64,000 nt of DNA, taken from contig NZ_JALPNU010000004.1 of the NCBI RefSeq assembly GCF_030851345.1, positions 124,001-188,000 of the forward strand, in the 5' to 3' direction. Numbering within the stretch: position 1 is the first letter of the stretch; every line of letters starts with the position of its first letter. A program made the translations under genes and the position numbers. Origin of the DNA: Marinifilum sp. D714. Lineage in GTDB: Bacteria > Bacteroidota > Bacteroidia > Bacteroidales > Marinifilaceae. Positions 1-8,425 of the stretch are shown piece after piece. The notes beneath the pieces were generated by a model. That model was not told where the DNA came from. It searched no databases and worked only from the letters and a program-made list of their open reading frames with translations.

Positions 1-542
1 CTTTAAAAGAAAGACTTTCTATTCCATTTTCAATTAAATTGAGTCCATACTACACCAATATCTTGAATTTTGTTCAAAGGTTAGATGAGGCTGGAGCTTC
101 GGCTTTTATTTTATTCAATCGTCTTTTCCAACCAGAAATAGATATTGAAACGGAAACTCATGTTACCAATTTTAATTTGAGCAATCCTGGAGATTTTAAA
201 CTTGGCTTAAGATATGTTGGTCTTACTCATGGAAAAGTTAAGGGAGATTTGTGTGGAGCCAATGGAATTTATGGATCTTCAGATGTGTTGCAAATGCTCC
301 TAAGTGGAGCCAACGTAGTTCAAATGGTGAGCTCTTTGTATAAAAACACTCCAATGGTTATTGAAAAAGTATTGTTTGAAATTGAAGAGTGGATGGATAA
401 GAAAGGATACAAGTCTGTTGATGAATTTATAGGCAAATTATCAGATAAAGAATTAAAAGCTTCGGATGTTTATTATAGAGCTCAATATCTTGATTTTCTT
501 TTGCATCCTGAAGAAGTTATTAATAAAAATTTAATGAGATAA
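1..542 (+). CDS. Dihydroorotate dehydrogenase-like protein, C-terminal part
   Basis: The gene begins before the window. The open frame runs back to base 3 and reads an IPFSIKLSPYYTN stretch, so the first ATG at 39 is internal. The visible part has the end of an FMN-binding TIM barrel: KLSP, an FNR segment, and a C-terminal GANGIYGSSDVLQMLLSGANVVQM stretch that in the family contacts the FMN phosphate. This matches dihydroorotate dehydrogenase-like proteins of Bacteroidota, which belong to the PyrD superfamily but are often not the biosynthetic enzyme. Electron acceptor and true substrate cannot be judged from this fragment. A hairpin terminator follows directly. Confidence 0.8.
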   Translation, partial: LKERLSIPFSIKLSPYYTNILNFVQRLDEAGASAFILFNRLFQPEIDIETETHVTNFNLSNPGDFKLGLRYVGLTHGKVKGDLCGANGIYGSSDVLQMLLSGANVVQMVSSLYKNTPMVIEKVLFEIEEWMDKKGYKSVDEFIGKLSDKELKASDVYYRAQYLDFLLHPEEVINKNLMR

Positions 543-565
543 AATATTAATATTTTAAACATAAA

Positions 566-593
566 AGTCTGTCGATTGGCAGGCTTTTTTTTT
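566..593 (+). terminator. Rho-independent terminator after the DHOD-like gene
   Basis: Stem GTCTGTC / GGCAGGC (with G-U pairs) around a GATT loop, followed by a run of nine T. It lies 24 bases after the stop codon. Confidence 0.75.
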
Positions 594-875
594 GAAATAT
601 ATGTATTGAAAAAGGATGTTTAATTTTTCGCAAACGTTTGAAAAAGAAAAGTGTACGCACTCTAAAAAAATCTATACAAAAGCAACTTAAATGAGGGAAT
701 TATATTTTTAAAATTAAAAAAAGAAAACTACTTTTGTGAGCGTGTTTTGCGTGACAAAATTCACGCTTAATTCCTTTAAATTTATTGTTTTAAATAAATA
801 GAAGCTAATAATATAATTGTTGTTAAGGATCCTGTTGTTTGGGACTTTAACGTTTAAAACTAAAAAGCGATAATT
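594..875. promoter_or_regulatory. Upstream region of ppdK with possible operator and -7 element
   Basis: This 282-base non-coding stretch precedes ppdK. It holds a perfect 10-bp palindrome CAAACGTTTG at 631-640, a GTGTACGCACTC element near 651-662, and TACTTTTG at 729-736, which fits the Bacteroidota -7 consensus TAnnTTTG. No clear -33 TTTG stands at the usual distance. If transcription starts near 743 the leader is about 130 bases. The operator idea is inference from symmetry only. Confidence 0.4.
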
Positions 876-3590
876 ATGAGTACTAAGTACGTTTATACTT
901 TTGGTGACGGTAAGGCCGAAGGTAAAGCAGATATGAAAAATCTGCTTGGAGGAAAAGGTGCCAACCTTGCAGAAATGAACCTAATCGGTGTTCCTGTGCC
1001 AGCAGGTTTCACTATCACTACTGAAGTTTGTACTGAATACAACAAGCAAGGAAAAGAAGCTGTTGTAGAAATGATTAAAGGTCAAGTTGAAGCTGCTGTT
1101 GCTGAAACTGAAAAAGCAATGAACGCTAAGTTTGACTCTAAAGGTGAAGCTTTCCCATTGTTGTTATCTGTTCGTTCAGGTGCTCGTGTATCTATGCCAG
1201 GTATGATGAACACTGTATTGAACTTGGGTATGAACGACGAAACTGTAAAAGTGATCGCTGAGAAATCAGGTAACGAGCACTTCGCTTACGATTCATATCG
1301 TCGTTTCATCCAAATGTATGGTGATGTAGTAATGGGCGTTGAAGCTGAAGCTGGTGAGCACTGTCCTTTCGAGCAAGTTCTTGACAAAGTTAAGGAAGCT
1401 AACGGTTACGCTGCTGATAACGAAATGTCAGTAGAAGATCTTAAGGCTGTTGTTGAAGAATTTAAAGCAGTTGTTAGAGCTAAAGCAGGAAAAGATTTCC
1501 CAACTAATCCATGGGATCAGCTTTGGGGTGCTGTTTGCGCTGTATTTGATTCATGGAACACTGAGCGTGCTATCCTTTACCGTCGTATGGAGCAAATTCC
1601 AGAGGAGTGGGGTACTGCAGTAAATGTTCAGGCTATGGTATATGGTAACATGGGTGAAACTTCTGCTACTGGTGTATGTTTCTCTCGTGATGCTGCAACA
1701 GGTGAAGACTTGTTCAACGGTGAGTACTTGATTAACGCACAGGGTGAAGACGTTGTTGCTGGTGTTCGTACTCCACAAGAAATTACTTTGATCGGTTCTC
1801 AAAGATGGGCTGAGCGTAACGGTACTTCTGAAGAAGATCGTAAAGCTAACTTCCCTTCATTGGAAGAAGCTATGCCAGAGATCTACAAAGAGCTTGACGA
1901 AGTTCAGCAAAAATTAGAAGATCACTACAAAGATATGCAGGATATGGAGTTCACCATTCAGGATGGTAAACTTTGGATGTTGCAAACTCGTAACGGTAAG
2001 CGTACTGCTGCTGCTATGGTTAAGATTGCTGTTGATATGATGGAGCAAGGTTACTTCGATGCGAAGACTGCTTTATTACGTCAGGAGCCAAACAAATTAG
2101 ATGAGTTATTGCACCCAGTATTTGATACTGCAGCTCTTGCTTCTGCAAAAGAACTTTCTAAAGGTTTGCCAGCTTCTCCAGGTGCTGCTACAGGTCAGAT
2201 CGTATTCTCTGCAGAAGATGCTGAAACTTGGGCTGCTGATGGTAAGAAAGTAATCCTTGTTCGTCGTGAGACTTCTCCAGAAGACTTGAAAGGTATGAAC
2301 GCTGCTGTTGGTATCTTGACTGAGCGTGGTGGTATGACTTCTCACGCAGCTGTAGTAGCTCGTGGTATGGGTAAATGTTGTATATCTTCTGCTGCTGGTC
2401 TTGTTGTTTCTGGTAAGAAAATGACTATCAACGGTGTTGAGTACAAAGAAGGTGATTTCATCTCATTGAACGGTTCTACTGGTGTTGTTTACGAAGGTGA
2501 AGTTGCTACTATCAACCCATCTTTAGATGGTGATTTCGGTAAAATCATGGATCTTGCAGAAGCTAACACTCGCATGTATGTTAGAACTAATGCTGATACT
2601 CCAGCTGATGCTGAAACTGCTCGTAATTTCGGTGCTAAAGGTATTGGTCTTTGTCGTACTGAGCACATGTTCTTCGAAGGAGATCGTATCTGGAAGATGC
2701 GTGAAATGATTCTTGCTGAAGATCTTGAAGGTCGTAAAGAAGCATTGGCTAAATTATTACCTATCCAGCGTGAAGACTTCTACGGAATTTTGAAAGCTAT
2801 GGACGGATTCGGAGTAACTATTCGTTTACTGGATCCACCATTGCACGAGTTTACTCCAAACGATGCTGCTTCTCAGAAAGAAATGGCTGAAAAGCTTGGT
2901 GTTGATGTGAAGGTTGTTGCTGAAAAAGTAGAGTCTTTACACGAGTTCAACCCAATGTTGGGGCACAGAGGTTGTCGTCTAGGTAACACTTACCCAGAGA
3001 TTACAGAAATGCAGGCTCGCGCTATCATCGAAGCTGCTTGTGACTTGAAGAAAGAAGGTCTTGATCCAAAACCAGAAATCATGGTTCCATTGATCGGTAC
3101 TATCAAGGAGTTGAAGATGCAGGAAGAAATCATCCGTTCAACTGCTGATGTAGTATTCGAAGAAAAAGGAATTAAAGTTGATTACATGGTAGGTACTATG
3201 ATCGAGATTCCTCGTGCTGCTTTAACTGCTGACGAAGTTGCTGAAGTTGCTGAATTCTTCTCATTTGGTACTAATGACTTAACTCAGATGACTTTCGGAT
3301 ACTCTCGTGATGATGCTGGTAAATTCTTACCTATCTACATTGAGAAAGGTATCTTGAAGCAAGATCCATTCCAGGCTCTTGATCAAACTGGTGTTGGTCA
3401 GTTGGTTGAAATGGGTGCACAAAAAGGTCGTGCAACTCGTTCTGATCTTAAATTAGGTATCTGTGGTGAGCACGGTGGTGAGCCATCATCAGTTGAGTTC
3501 TGTCACAGAACTGGATTGGATTACGTTTCATGTTCTCCTTTCCGTGTGCCAATCGCACGCCTATCTGCTGCTCAAGCAAACTTGAAGTAA
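876..3590 (+). CDS. ppdK: Pyruvate, phosphate dikinase
   Basis: 904 residues, the usual size for PPDK, which interconverts pyruvate + ATP + Pi and PEP + AMP + PPi in the cytoplasm. The N-terminal nucleotide-binding domain opens with GGKGANLAEM. The central phosphohistidine domain carries ERGGMTSHAAVVARGMG with the phosphorylated His near residue 490. The C-terminal TIM barrel has the PEP/pyruvate site and ends with GICGEHGGEPSS, where Cys 863 is the expected acid/base residue. The gene stands alone between two terminators. Codon choice is less AT-rich and more uniform than in neighbours, which suggests high expression. It can serve glycolysis or gluconeogenesis and would complement gapA and fba elsewhere in the window. 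Confidence 0.97.
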   Translation: MSTKYVYTFGDGKAEGKADMKNLLGGKGANLAEMNLIGVPVPAGFTITTEVCTEYNKQGKEAVVEMIKGQVEAAVAETEKAMNAKFDSKGEAFPLLLSVRSGARVSMPGMMNTVLNLGMNDETVKVIAEKSGNEHFAYDSYRRFIQMYGDVVMGVEAEAGEHCPFEQVLDKVKEANGYAADNEMSVEDLKAVVEEFKAVVRAKAGKDFPTNPWDQLWGAVCAVFDSWNTERAILYRRMEQIPEEWGTAVNVQAMVYGNMGETSATGVCFSRDAATGEDLFNGEYLINAQGEDVVAGVRTPQEITLIGSQRWAERNGTSEEDRKANFPSLEEAMPEIYKELDEVQQKLEDHYKDMQDMEFTIQDGKLWMLQTRNGKRTAAAMVKIAVDMMEQGYFDAKTALLRQEPNKLDELLHPVFDTAALASAKELSKGLPASPGAATGQIVFSAEDAETWAADGKKVILVRRETSPEDLKGMNAAVGILTERGGMTSHAAVVARGMGKCCISSAAGLVVSGKKMTINGVEYKEGDFISLNGSTGVVYEGEVATINPSLDGDFGKIMDLAEANTRMYVRTNADTPADAETARNFGAKGIGLCRTEHMFFEGDRIWKMREMILAEDLEGRKEALAKLLPIQREDFYGILKAMDGFGVTIRLLDPPLHEFTPNDAASQKEMAEKLGVDVKVVAEKVESLHEFNPMLGHRGCRLGNTYPEITEMQARAIIEAACDLKKEGLDPKPEIMVPLIGTIKELKMQEEIIRSTADVVFEEKGIKVDYMVGTMIEIPRAALTADEVAEVAEFFSFGTNDLTQMTFGYSRDDAGKFLPIYIEKGILKQDPFQALDQTGVGQLVEMGAQKGRATRSDLKLGICGEHGGEPSSVEFCHRTGLDYVSCSPFRVPIARLSAAQANLK

Positions 3591-3617
3591 TCCGATAGAA
3601 ATATCGATTCAATATAT

Positions 3618-3647
3618 AAGGCTACCTCTTTTGAGATAGCCTTTTTT
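3618..3647 (+). terminator. Terminator of ppdK
   Basis: GGCTACCTC / GAGATAGCC stem with a TTTT loop, followed by six T, 27 bases after the ppdK stop. Confidence 0.85.
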
Positions 3648-3962
3648 GTTTCTTATTCCTAATTATGCTTTTACTGAGTTGAAGAGTACTCGTACTCAAC
3701 ACCTAAGAGTGCATGCACTCAATGTCTCAAAGTGCATGCAGTTGTCGTCTCAAAGTTTTGGTGAATGTGCTTTACTGTGTTTAAAGGAAGTTTACCATTG
3801 AGTCTGGTAAAACTGAATTAATTTAATAGTAAATCGGTTATTAATAGAAAACCATCTGGTAATGAACCTAATTTTTAAATTAAATCACTAAAACATATGA
3901 TTTAGAATAGAGTACTTTTTTCTTTCTTTGTAGCCATAAAAATTTATTAAAGGATTTAGAAT
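3648..3962. other. Intergenic region with short palindromes
   Basis: No gene is visible. It contains GAGTAC-TC-GTACTC (3684-3697), the perfect 14-bp palindrome GAGTGCATGCACTC (3707-3720) and a partial copy AGTGCATGCAG (about 3731-3741), all within 60 bases. The rest is AT-rich leader in front of the PepSY-type gene. Function unknown; overlapping protein-binding sites or a degraded repeat are both possible. Confidence 0.4.
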
Positions 3963-4511
3963 ATGAACTGGAATCTGAAACTTCGAAATTGGCACAGAGA
4001 TTTCTCTTACTTTTATGTCGGATTATTAATGGCATTTTCAATTTCTGGAATTGCTTTGAATCATCGTCACTCTTGGGATCCGCGTGACTATGTATACGAT
4101 GCAGTGGATGTAAAATTTGATTTACCCAAAGATAAAAATGCCATTTCAGACGAGTTTTTTCAGGAAGCTCTAAAAACTCAAGGTATTGAGCTAAAGTTGA
4201 ATGGAACAGCATGGAGAAGAGGTGGATATAATCTCTATTTCGATAATGCTTATGCTTATATCAATCCATTTACTGGAGAAGGTCAAATTGAAAGTTTCAG
4301 AACGCGCCCAGTCCTAGGACAAATGGTTGATTTACACAAATCGGCAAGCGATGCGTGGGTTTGGTATTCAGACATTTTTGCTATTTGTGTACTATTGATC
4401 TGTATCACAGGATTGGTAATTACCAAAGGAAGAAATGGCTTTAAAAAACGAGGTTGGAAACTGGCCTTACTTGGTGTATTAATACCATCGGTTTTATGGT
4501 TTTTCCTGTAA
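3963..4511 (+). CDS. PepSY-associated transmembrane protein
   Basis: 182 residues. The N-terminus has LRNWHRDFSYFYVGLLMAFS followed by SGIALNHRH, the first membrane helix and a His-rich turn typical of the PepSY-associated TM helix family. A periplasmic stretch of about 80 residues comes next, then LHKSASDAWVWYSDIFA and two C-terminal helices (about 136-155 and 163-182). Members of the family often sit near iron or haem uptake or metal reductases, but no such gene is adjacent here, so the role is open. Conserved His residues near both helix ends could bind haem (inference). It converges on the LVIVD lipoprotein gene across a shared terminator. Confidence 0.75.
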   Translation: MNWNLKLRNWHRDFSYFYVGLLMAFSISGIALNHRHSWDPRDYVYDAVDVKFDLPKDKNAISDEFFQEALKTQGIELKLNGTAWRRGGYNLYFDNAYAYINPFTGEGQIESFRTRPVLGQMVDLHKSASDAWVWYSDIFAICVLLICITGLVITKGRNGFKKRGWKLALLGVLIPSVLWFFL

Positions 4512-4522
4512 AAAGAAATTAC

Positions 4523-4556
4523 AAGAAAGGCTGCTTCGTGTGAGGCAGCCTTTCTT
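4523..4556. terminator. Bidirectional terminator between convergent genes
   Basis: Perfect 12-bp stem AAGAAAGGCTGC / GCAGCCTTTCTT with a 10-base loop. The A-rich and T-rich ends let it work in both directions. It lies between the PepSY-type gene and the LVIVD gene. Confidence 0.8.
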
Positions 4557-4561
4557 GATTC

Positions 4562-5827
4562 TTATTCATCGCTTTTAATTTTTATGGAGCTAAGCAATTG
4601 AATGTTGTTAATATCAGTATAATCGTATTGGAGTAATCCTTCCGGAGAAATTACTACCAGAATATTTCCCAATGGAATTACATCGTAAGGAGTCAAATCG
4701 GTAAATGTACTTAGATGATTTGCAGCAATGTTCAATGGATCAGATTTGTCATAGATTTTTAAACCTGCTGTACCATCGCATACAAAAAGTAAATCATCAT
4801 CAATTCCCAATCCGTATGGATTTGTCATTGAATACGATTTTAGAAGACTTGGAGTATTTAAATTGCTAATGTCAACAACATCAAGCTGACTTGTATTTTG
4901 ACCACACCAATTTCCTGCACGAAGCGTTATGTAGGCATAATCATCCTCAACTACCACAGGATCGCAACTCATAAAATGAGAATATTCCGATACATATTCA
5001 GGTGCAAATGGATTGCTGATATCGTAGATATACATTCCCCGGTTGGCACCAAAGAAAAGATGATTGTTGTGTGCAAAAACTGTTTCAATTCCCCATCCTA
5101 AATTTAAACTACCACTAAATATTGCTTCGTTTGAGTTTGCTATGTCGTAGATATTTAAAGCATATGATGATTTTAGAGTATATAAGGTATTACCCTGGAT
5201 CATAAATCGAGCCATGGAACCAGCTTTGCCAATATTTGAACCATTGGCTTTCGAACTGGCCTCAGCCGCTGAACTTGTCATGTAATCGTACATTGGGTAA
5301 TATCTTGGTTCCTGGTATTTTTCGCTGGTACGTTTAATTTCCCAACCAATAACAATGCCTTTTTTAGGATCGATATCACCATATATGTAATTATTGTTTG
5401 TTGGAGGCAAACTGTAAAAGAATACATCGTCAAATCGTTTGCTTTCTGTTACCTGATCGATATTACTGATATCGATAACCACCAAATCGGTGTATGAATC
5501 GGCATATAGCATATTGTCCTTTACTGCCATATCAATATTCCCGGGAATGGTAATAAATTTTTCTGTAACGGGATTGGAAGGATCGGAATTATTGATCACA
5601 TGGATGCCCTGGAATTTTTCATTTACCAATATATAATCTCCATAGAAATATATTTTTCCAGTTTCTTCCATACTTCTTGAACTTTCCGATTTTACTGCAT
5701 TTTTAAAATCGGCGGTACTCATATACACTGGTTCATTAATGGTATACTCATGAGAAATGTCGTCATCACAAGAGAAGAAGCATATACCTATGAATAGTAT
5801 CAATGAAGTTGTAATTGTTGTTTTCAT
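4562..5827 (-). CDS. LVIVD-repeat lipoprotein
   Basis: 421 residues. A lipoprotein signal ends in FFSC with Cys 20 and a DDD follows, so the protein is probably lipid-anchored. The mature part is a set of repeats of about 45 residues with VIDISN, IYDISNP, VVDISNL and IYDKSDP cores, the hallmark of LVIVD repeats that fold as a beta-propeller. Such proteins are common at the Bacteroidota cell surface, with no known catalytic role. A short Ser/Ala-rich insert near residues 185-200 interrupts the repeats. No binding partner is visible nearby. Confidence 0.8.
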   Translation of the reverse strand: MKTTITTSLILFIGICFFSCDDDISHEYTINEPVYMSTADFKNAVKSESSRSMEETGKIYFYGDYILVNEKFQGIHVINNSDPSNPVTEKFITIPGNIDMAVKDNMLYADSYTDLVVIDISNIDQVTESKRFDDVFFYSLPPTNNNYIYGDIDPKKGIVIGWEIKRTSEKYQEPRYYPMYDYMTSSAAEASSKANGSNIGKAGSMARFMIQGNTLYTLKSSYALNIYDIANSNEAIFSGSLNLGWGIETVFAHNNHLFFGANRGMYIYDISNPFAPEYVSEYSHFMSCDPVVVEDDYAYITLRAGNWCGQNTSQLDVVDISNLNTPSLLKSYSMTNPYGLGIDDDLLFVCDGTAGLKIYDKSDPLNIAANHLSTFTDLTPYDVIPLGNILVVISPEGLLQYDYTDINNIQLLSSIKIKSDE

Positions 5828-5985
5828 ATGAATTGCATTTATGGATTAGATTTTAACTTTTTTCAATCTAACCTATAGATGCACGCGGATCATATAGGTT
5901 GCGTGTAAGTTTTTGAAAGTTAATTTGTAGTGCGACGCAACCAAATTTGATTTGTTCCATCAAAAGAGAAACAATATGAAGAATT

Positions 5986-6759
5986 ATGAAGACTATAAGC
6001 CCATTATTAAAACCGATTTTTTTGTTTGTATTTGGTATTTTACTAACCACTCAGTTAAGTGCACAAAAAAGAATTGATGTTGTCCAGCTCAAGAATGGCA
6101 ATGTATTAAAAGGAACTATTGTAAGACAGGTTCCCGGTAAATTTCTTGAATTGAAAACATTGGATAAAAATTTTTGGAAATTTGATATGGAAGACATTGC
6201 TGAAATAAGGTACGAAAGGAAAAGATTGCCAAAGTTTAAACAAGACAGTCTTACCATTAGAAATCAAAAAGTTTTTGTTGATACTAAATTTGGAGTTTTA
6301 CTTGGCAGTAATGGAAATGAAAACGAGGCTCCTTTTAGTTTGATGTGTTCGGCAAATTACCTCTTTAAAAATGGCCTGTCATTGGGGGGTGGAATTGGTT
6401 TAGAAACCTTTGAAGAAACCCAAATTCCTTTATTCACGGATATTCGCTACCATCATAAAATTAAAGGATTAAATACGTATCTGTTTTGTCAGTCAGGTTA
6501 TTCTTTTGCAATTGAGAATAGGGAAAACACAAATTATTACTACAACAATGGTGAAGAGATGAACAACAAAGGTGGCTGGTTAATAAATCCGGGTATAGGT
6601 GTTGTTTTTAGTGGAAAAGGAAGTGCAAGTTTTAGTCTGGGATTGGGTTATCGATACCAGAAAAATAAACTCACATGGTATAACGATTACACCAACGATA
6701 AAGAGATTTTACGGGAGGAATTTAATCGCCTGAGTATTCATTTGGGAATATTATTCTAA
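5986..6759 (+). CDS. Outer-membrane beta-barrel protein with N-terminal KNG domain
   Basis: 257 residues. A signal peptide (about residues 1-26, ending LSAQ) is followed by DVVQLKNGNVLKG, a small domain found in many exported Bacteroidota proteins and thought to form short beta hairpins. From about residue 95 the sequence alternates polar and aromatic residues with Gly-rich turns, and it ends in a hydrophobic/aromatic strand closing on Phe, as expected for an eight-stranded outer-membrane barrel. Cargo or function cannot be named. The gene is single and is followed by its own terminator. Confidence 0.65.
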   Translation: MKTISPLLKPIFLFVFGILLTTQLSAQKRIDVVQLKNGNVLKGTIVRQVPGKFLELKTLDKNFWKFDMEDIAEIRYERKRLPKFKQDSLTIRNQKVFVDTKFGVLLGSNGNENEAPFSLMCSANYLFKNGLSLGGGIGLETFEETQIPLFTDIRYHHKIKGLNTYLFCQSGYSFAIENRENTNYYYNNGEEMNNKGGWLINPGIGVVFSGKGSASFSLGLGYRYQKNKLTWYNDYTNDKEILREEFNRLSIHLGILF

Positions 6760-6806
6760 AAATATTATCTCATATACGAGTTGTTTGAGTAATTATTCTT
6801 ACTTTC

Positions 6807-6834
6807 AAAATCAGGAGTTTTCCTGATTTTTTTG
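6807..6834 (+). terminator. Terminator after the barrel gene
   Basis: AAATCAGGA / TCCTGATTT stem with a GTTT loop, then T-rich sequence. Confidence 0.75.
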
Positions 6835-6851
6835 TTTAAACAAGAACTGAT

Positions 6852-7145
6852 ATGACTATTCAAATAGGGCGTTTTTCGTTTCGAGGACCTTTTTCAAATT
6901 TAGATGAGATTAAAAATCGTCCTGGTTTGTATATCATTCATAAGAATGAATCTGAAATTACTCCAATTATAATTGGACAAACAGCTTTGCTAAATGCCAA
7001 CATAGCAGATGAAATTAAAGCACATGAATTGAGCTTGGGAAAAGATTGTTATGTTTCAGTTTACAATACCTTTTGTGCACTTGAATTGGACAGAGAAGAG
7101 ATGATAAAGGAAATACATGATATTTTTCACTTGGAGTCTAATTAA
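6852..7145 (+). CDS. Small protein of unknown function, possibly a degenerate GIY-YIG fold
   Basis: 97 residues, cytoplasmic, no signal or membrane segment. I do not recognise the family. Residues 25-29 read GLYII and residues 38-44 read PIIIGQT, spaced like the GIY and YIG strands of GIY-YIG nucleases. The usual catalytic Arg helix and Glu are not evident in this short chain, so it may be a non-catalytic relative or chance similarity. The C-terminus is acidic and helical. It lies alone between a terminator and ruvX. Confidence 0.55.
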   Translation: MTIQIGRFSFRGPFSNLDEIKNRPGLYIIHKNESEITPIIIGQTALLNANIADEIKAHELSLGKDCYVSVYNTFCALELDREEMIKEIHDIFHLESN

Positions 7146-7205
7146 CTTACCATTCTAAAAACCACCCAAAATTAGCCAAGCAGATAAAAGTCTGAATGGA
7201 TTTTA

Positions 7206-7213
7206 TATCTTTG
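7206..7213 (+). promoter_or_regulatory. Bacteroidota-type -7 element for ruvX
   Basis: TATCTTTG matches TAnnTTTG and lies 30 bases before the ruvX start. No good -33 TTTG is seen, so the call rests on the -7 box only. Confidence 0.45.
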
Positions 7214-7242
7214 CAATTCAAAATTAGTATAAATAATATCTG

Positions 7243-7665
7243 TTGGCACGAATTTTAGCAATTGATTACGGAAGAAAGAGAGTTGGTATAGCGGTTACAG
7301 ATCCTATGCAAATAATTGCAAATGGATTGGGTACTGTTGCAGCCAAAGATTTGCTTGACTACCTGGAAAAATACATGGCAAGTGAAGAAGTTGAACTTTT
7401 TGTGGTGGGATATCCAAAGCAGTTGAACAATGAGGATAGTGAATCGATGAAGTATTTGAAACCATTTTTAGGGAAGTTAAAGAAAAAATTTCCAGATATC
7501 CCTATAGAGATGGTGGATGAGCGATTTACTTCAAAAATAGCTTTTCAAACGATGATTGATGGTGGCTTAAAAAAGAAACAACGTCAGGATAAAGCCATGA
7601 TTGATAAAGTGAGTGCCACGATAATTTTACAATCGTACATGGAAACCAAACGAAACATGTTTTAG
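7243..7665 (+). CDS. ruvX: Putative pre-16S rRNA nuclease / Holliday junction resolvase-like RuvX
   Basis: 140 residues starting with TTG; the first in-frame ATG would remove the catalytic motif, so TTG is preferred. Residues 2-12 read [11 protein letters not shown], the RNase H-like first strand with the metal-binding Asp, and VDERFTS near residue 95 is the second conserved block. The family (YqgF/RuvX) is implicated in 16S rRNA 5'-end maturation and has also been proposed as a Holliday junction resolvase. It is 30 bases upstream of def and probably co-transcribed with it. Confidence 0.92.
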   Translation: MARILAIDYGRKRVGIAVTDPMQIIANGLGTVAAKDLLDYLEKYMASEEVELFVVGYPKQLNNEDSESMKYLKPFLGKLKKKFPDIPIEMVDERFTSKIAFQTMIDGGLKKKQRQDKAMIDKVSATIILQSYMETKRNMF

Positions 7666-7695
7666 ATTGTTTGTAGAGTAAATAAGAGTATAAAA

Positions 7696-8250
7696 ATGAT
7701 ATTACCGATTACGATTTATGGCCATCCTGTTTTAAGAAAGGTTGCCAAAGATATTGACAAGGATTATCCTGATTTGGAAAAATTCAAAGCAGATATGTGG
7801 CAAACCATGTATTTTGCGGATGGAGTAGGTCTTGCGGCTCCACAAGTAGGAAGATCGATTAGAATGTTTGTGATTGATTGTTCATCTTTTGCTGAAGAAG
7901 AACCTGAATTGGAAGGATTTAAAAAGATGTTCATTAATCCAAAAATTACAGAACGTACAGGAGAAGAATGGACCATGTCGGAAGGATGTTTGAGTATTCC
8001 TGGTTTGAATGAAGATGTGAAGCGTCCGGAAACTATTAAAATTGAATACTACGATGAAAATTGGGAATTTCATGAAGAAGAGTTTTCGGGTTATGCTGCC
8101 AGGGTAATTCAACATGAATATGATCATCTGGAAGGAATCATGTTTACAGATCATTGTGCTCCAATTAAAAAGCGACTTTTAAGAGGAAAACTTGCAGGAA
8201 TATCGAAAGGAAAGTTTAAGGCAAAATATAAATTTACACTTCCAAGATAA
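7696..8250 (+). CDS. def: Peptide deformylase
   Basis: 184 residues. All three family motifs are present: GVGLAAPQVG near residue 43, EGCLSIPG near 95 and QHEYDHLEG near 138, supplying the Cys and two His that bind the metal and the catalytic Glu. The enzyme removes the formyl group from the N-terminal Met of new proteins. It follows ruvX closely and ends at a strong terminator. Confidence 0.96.
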   Translation: MILPITIYGHPVLRKVAKDIDKDYPDLEKFKADMWQTMYFADGVGLAAPQVGRSIRMFVIDCSSFAEEEPELEGFKKMFINPKITERTGEEWTMSEGCLSIPGLNEDVKRPETIKIEYYDENWEFHEEEFSGYAARVIQHEYDHLEGIMFTDHCAPIKKRLLRGKLAGISKGKFKAKYKFTLPR

Positions 8251-8255
8251 ATTAG

Positions 8256-8282
8256 CACCCTACCAATTTGGTAGGGTTTTTT
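8256..8282 (+). terminator. Terminator of ruvX-def
   Basis: ACCCTACCAA / TTGGTAGGGT near-continuous stem followed by six T. Confidence 0.85.
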
Positions 8283-8425
8283 AATGCTCATTCGGCTTTA
8301 TTGATAGACTTACATCAGATTGTATACACTTACGAATTGTGATATTATTAATAATATTTAAACAATTTTTGCATTGTTCCGTATTAGCAGATATTGTTTA
8401 AGCCACTAAATAAAATCTAGATACT

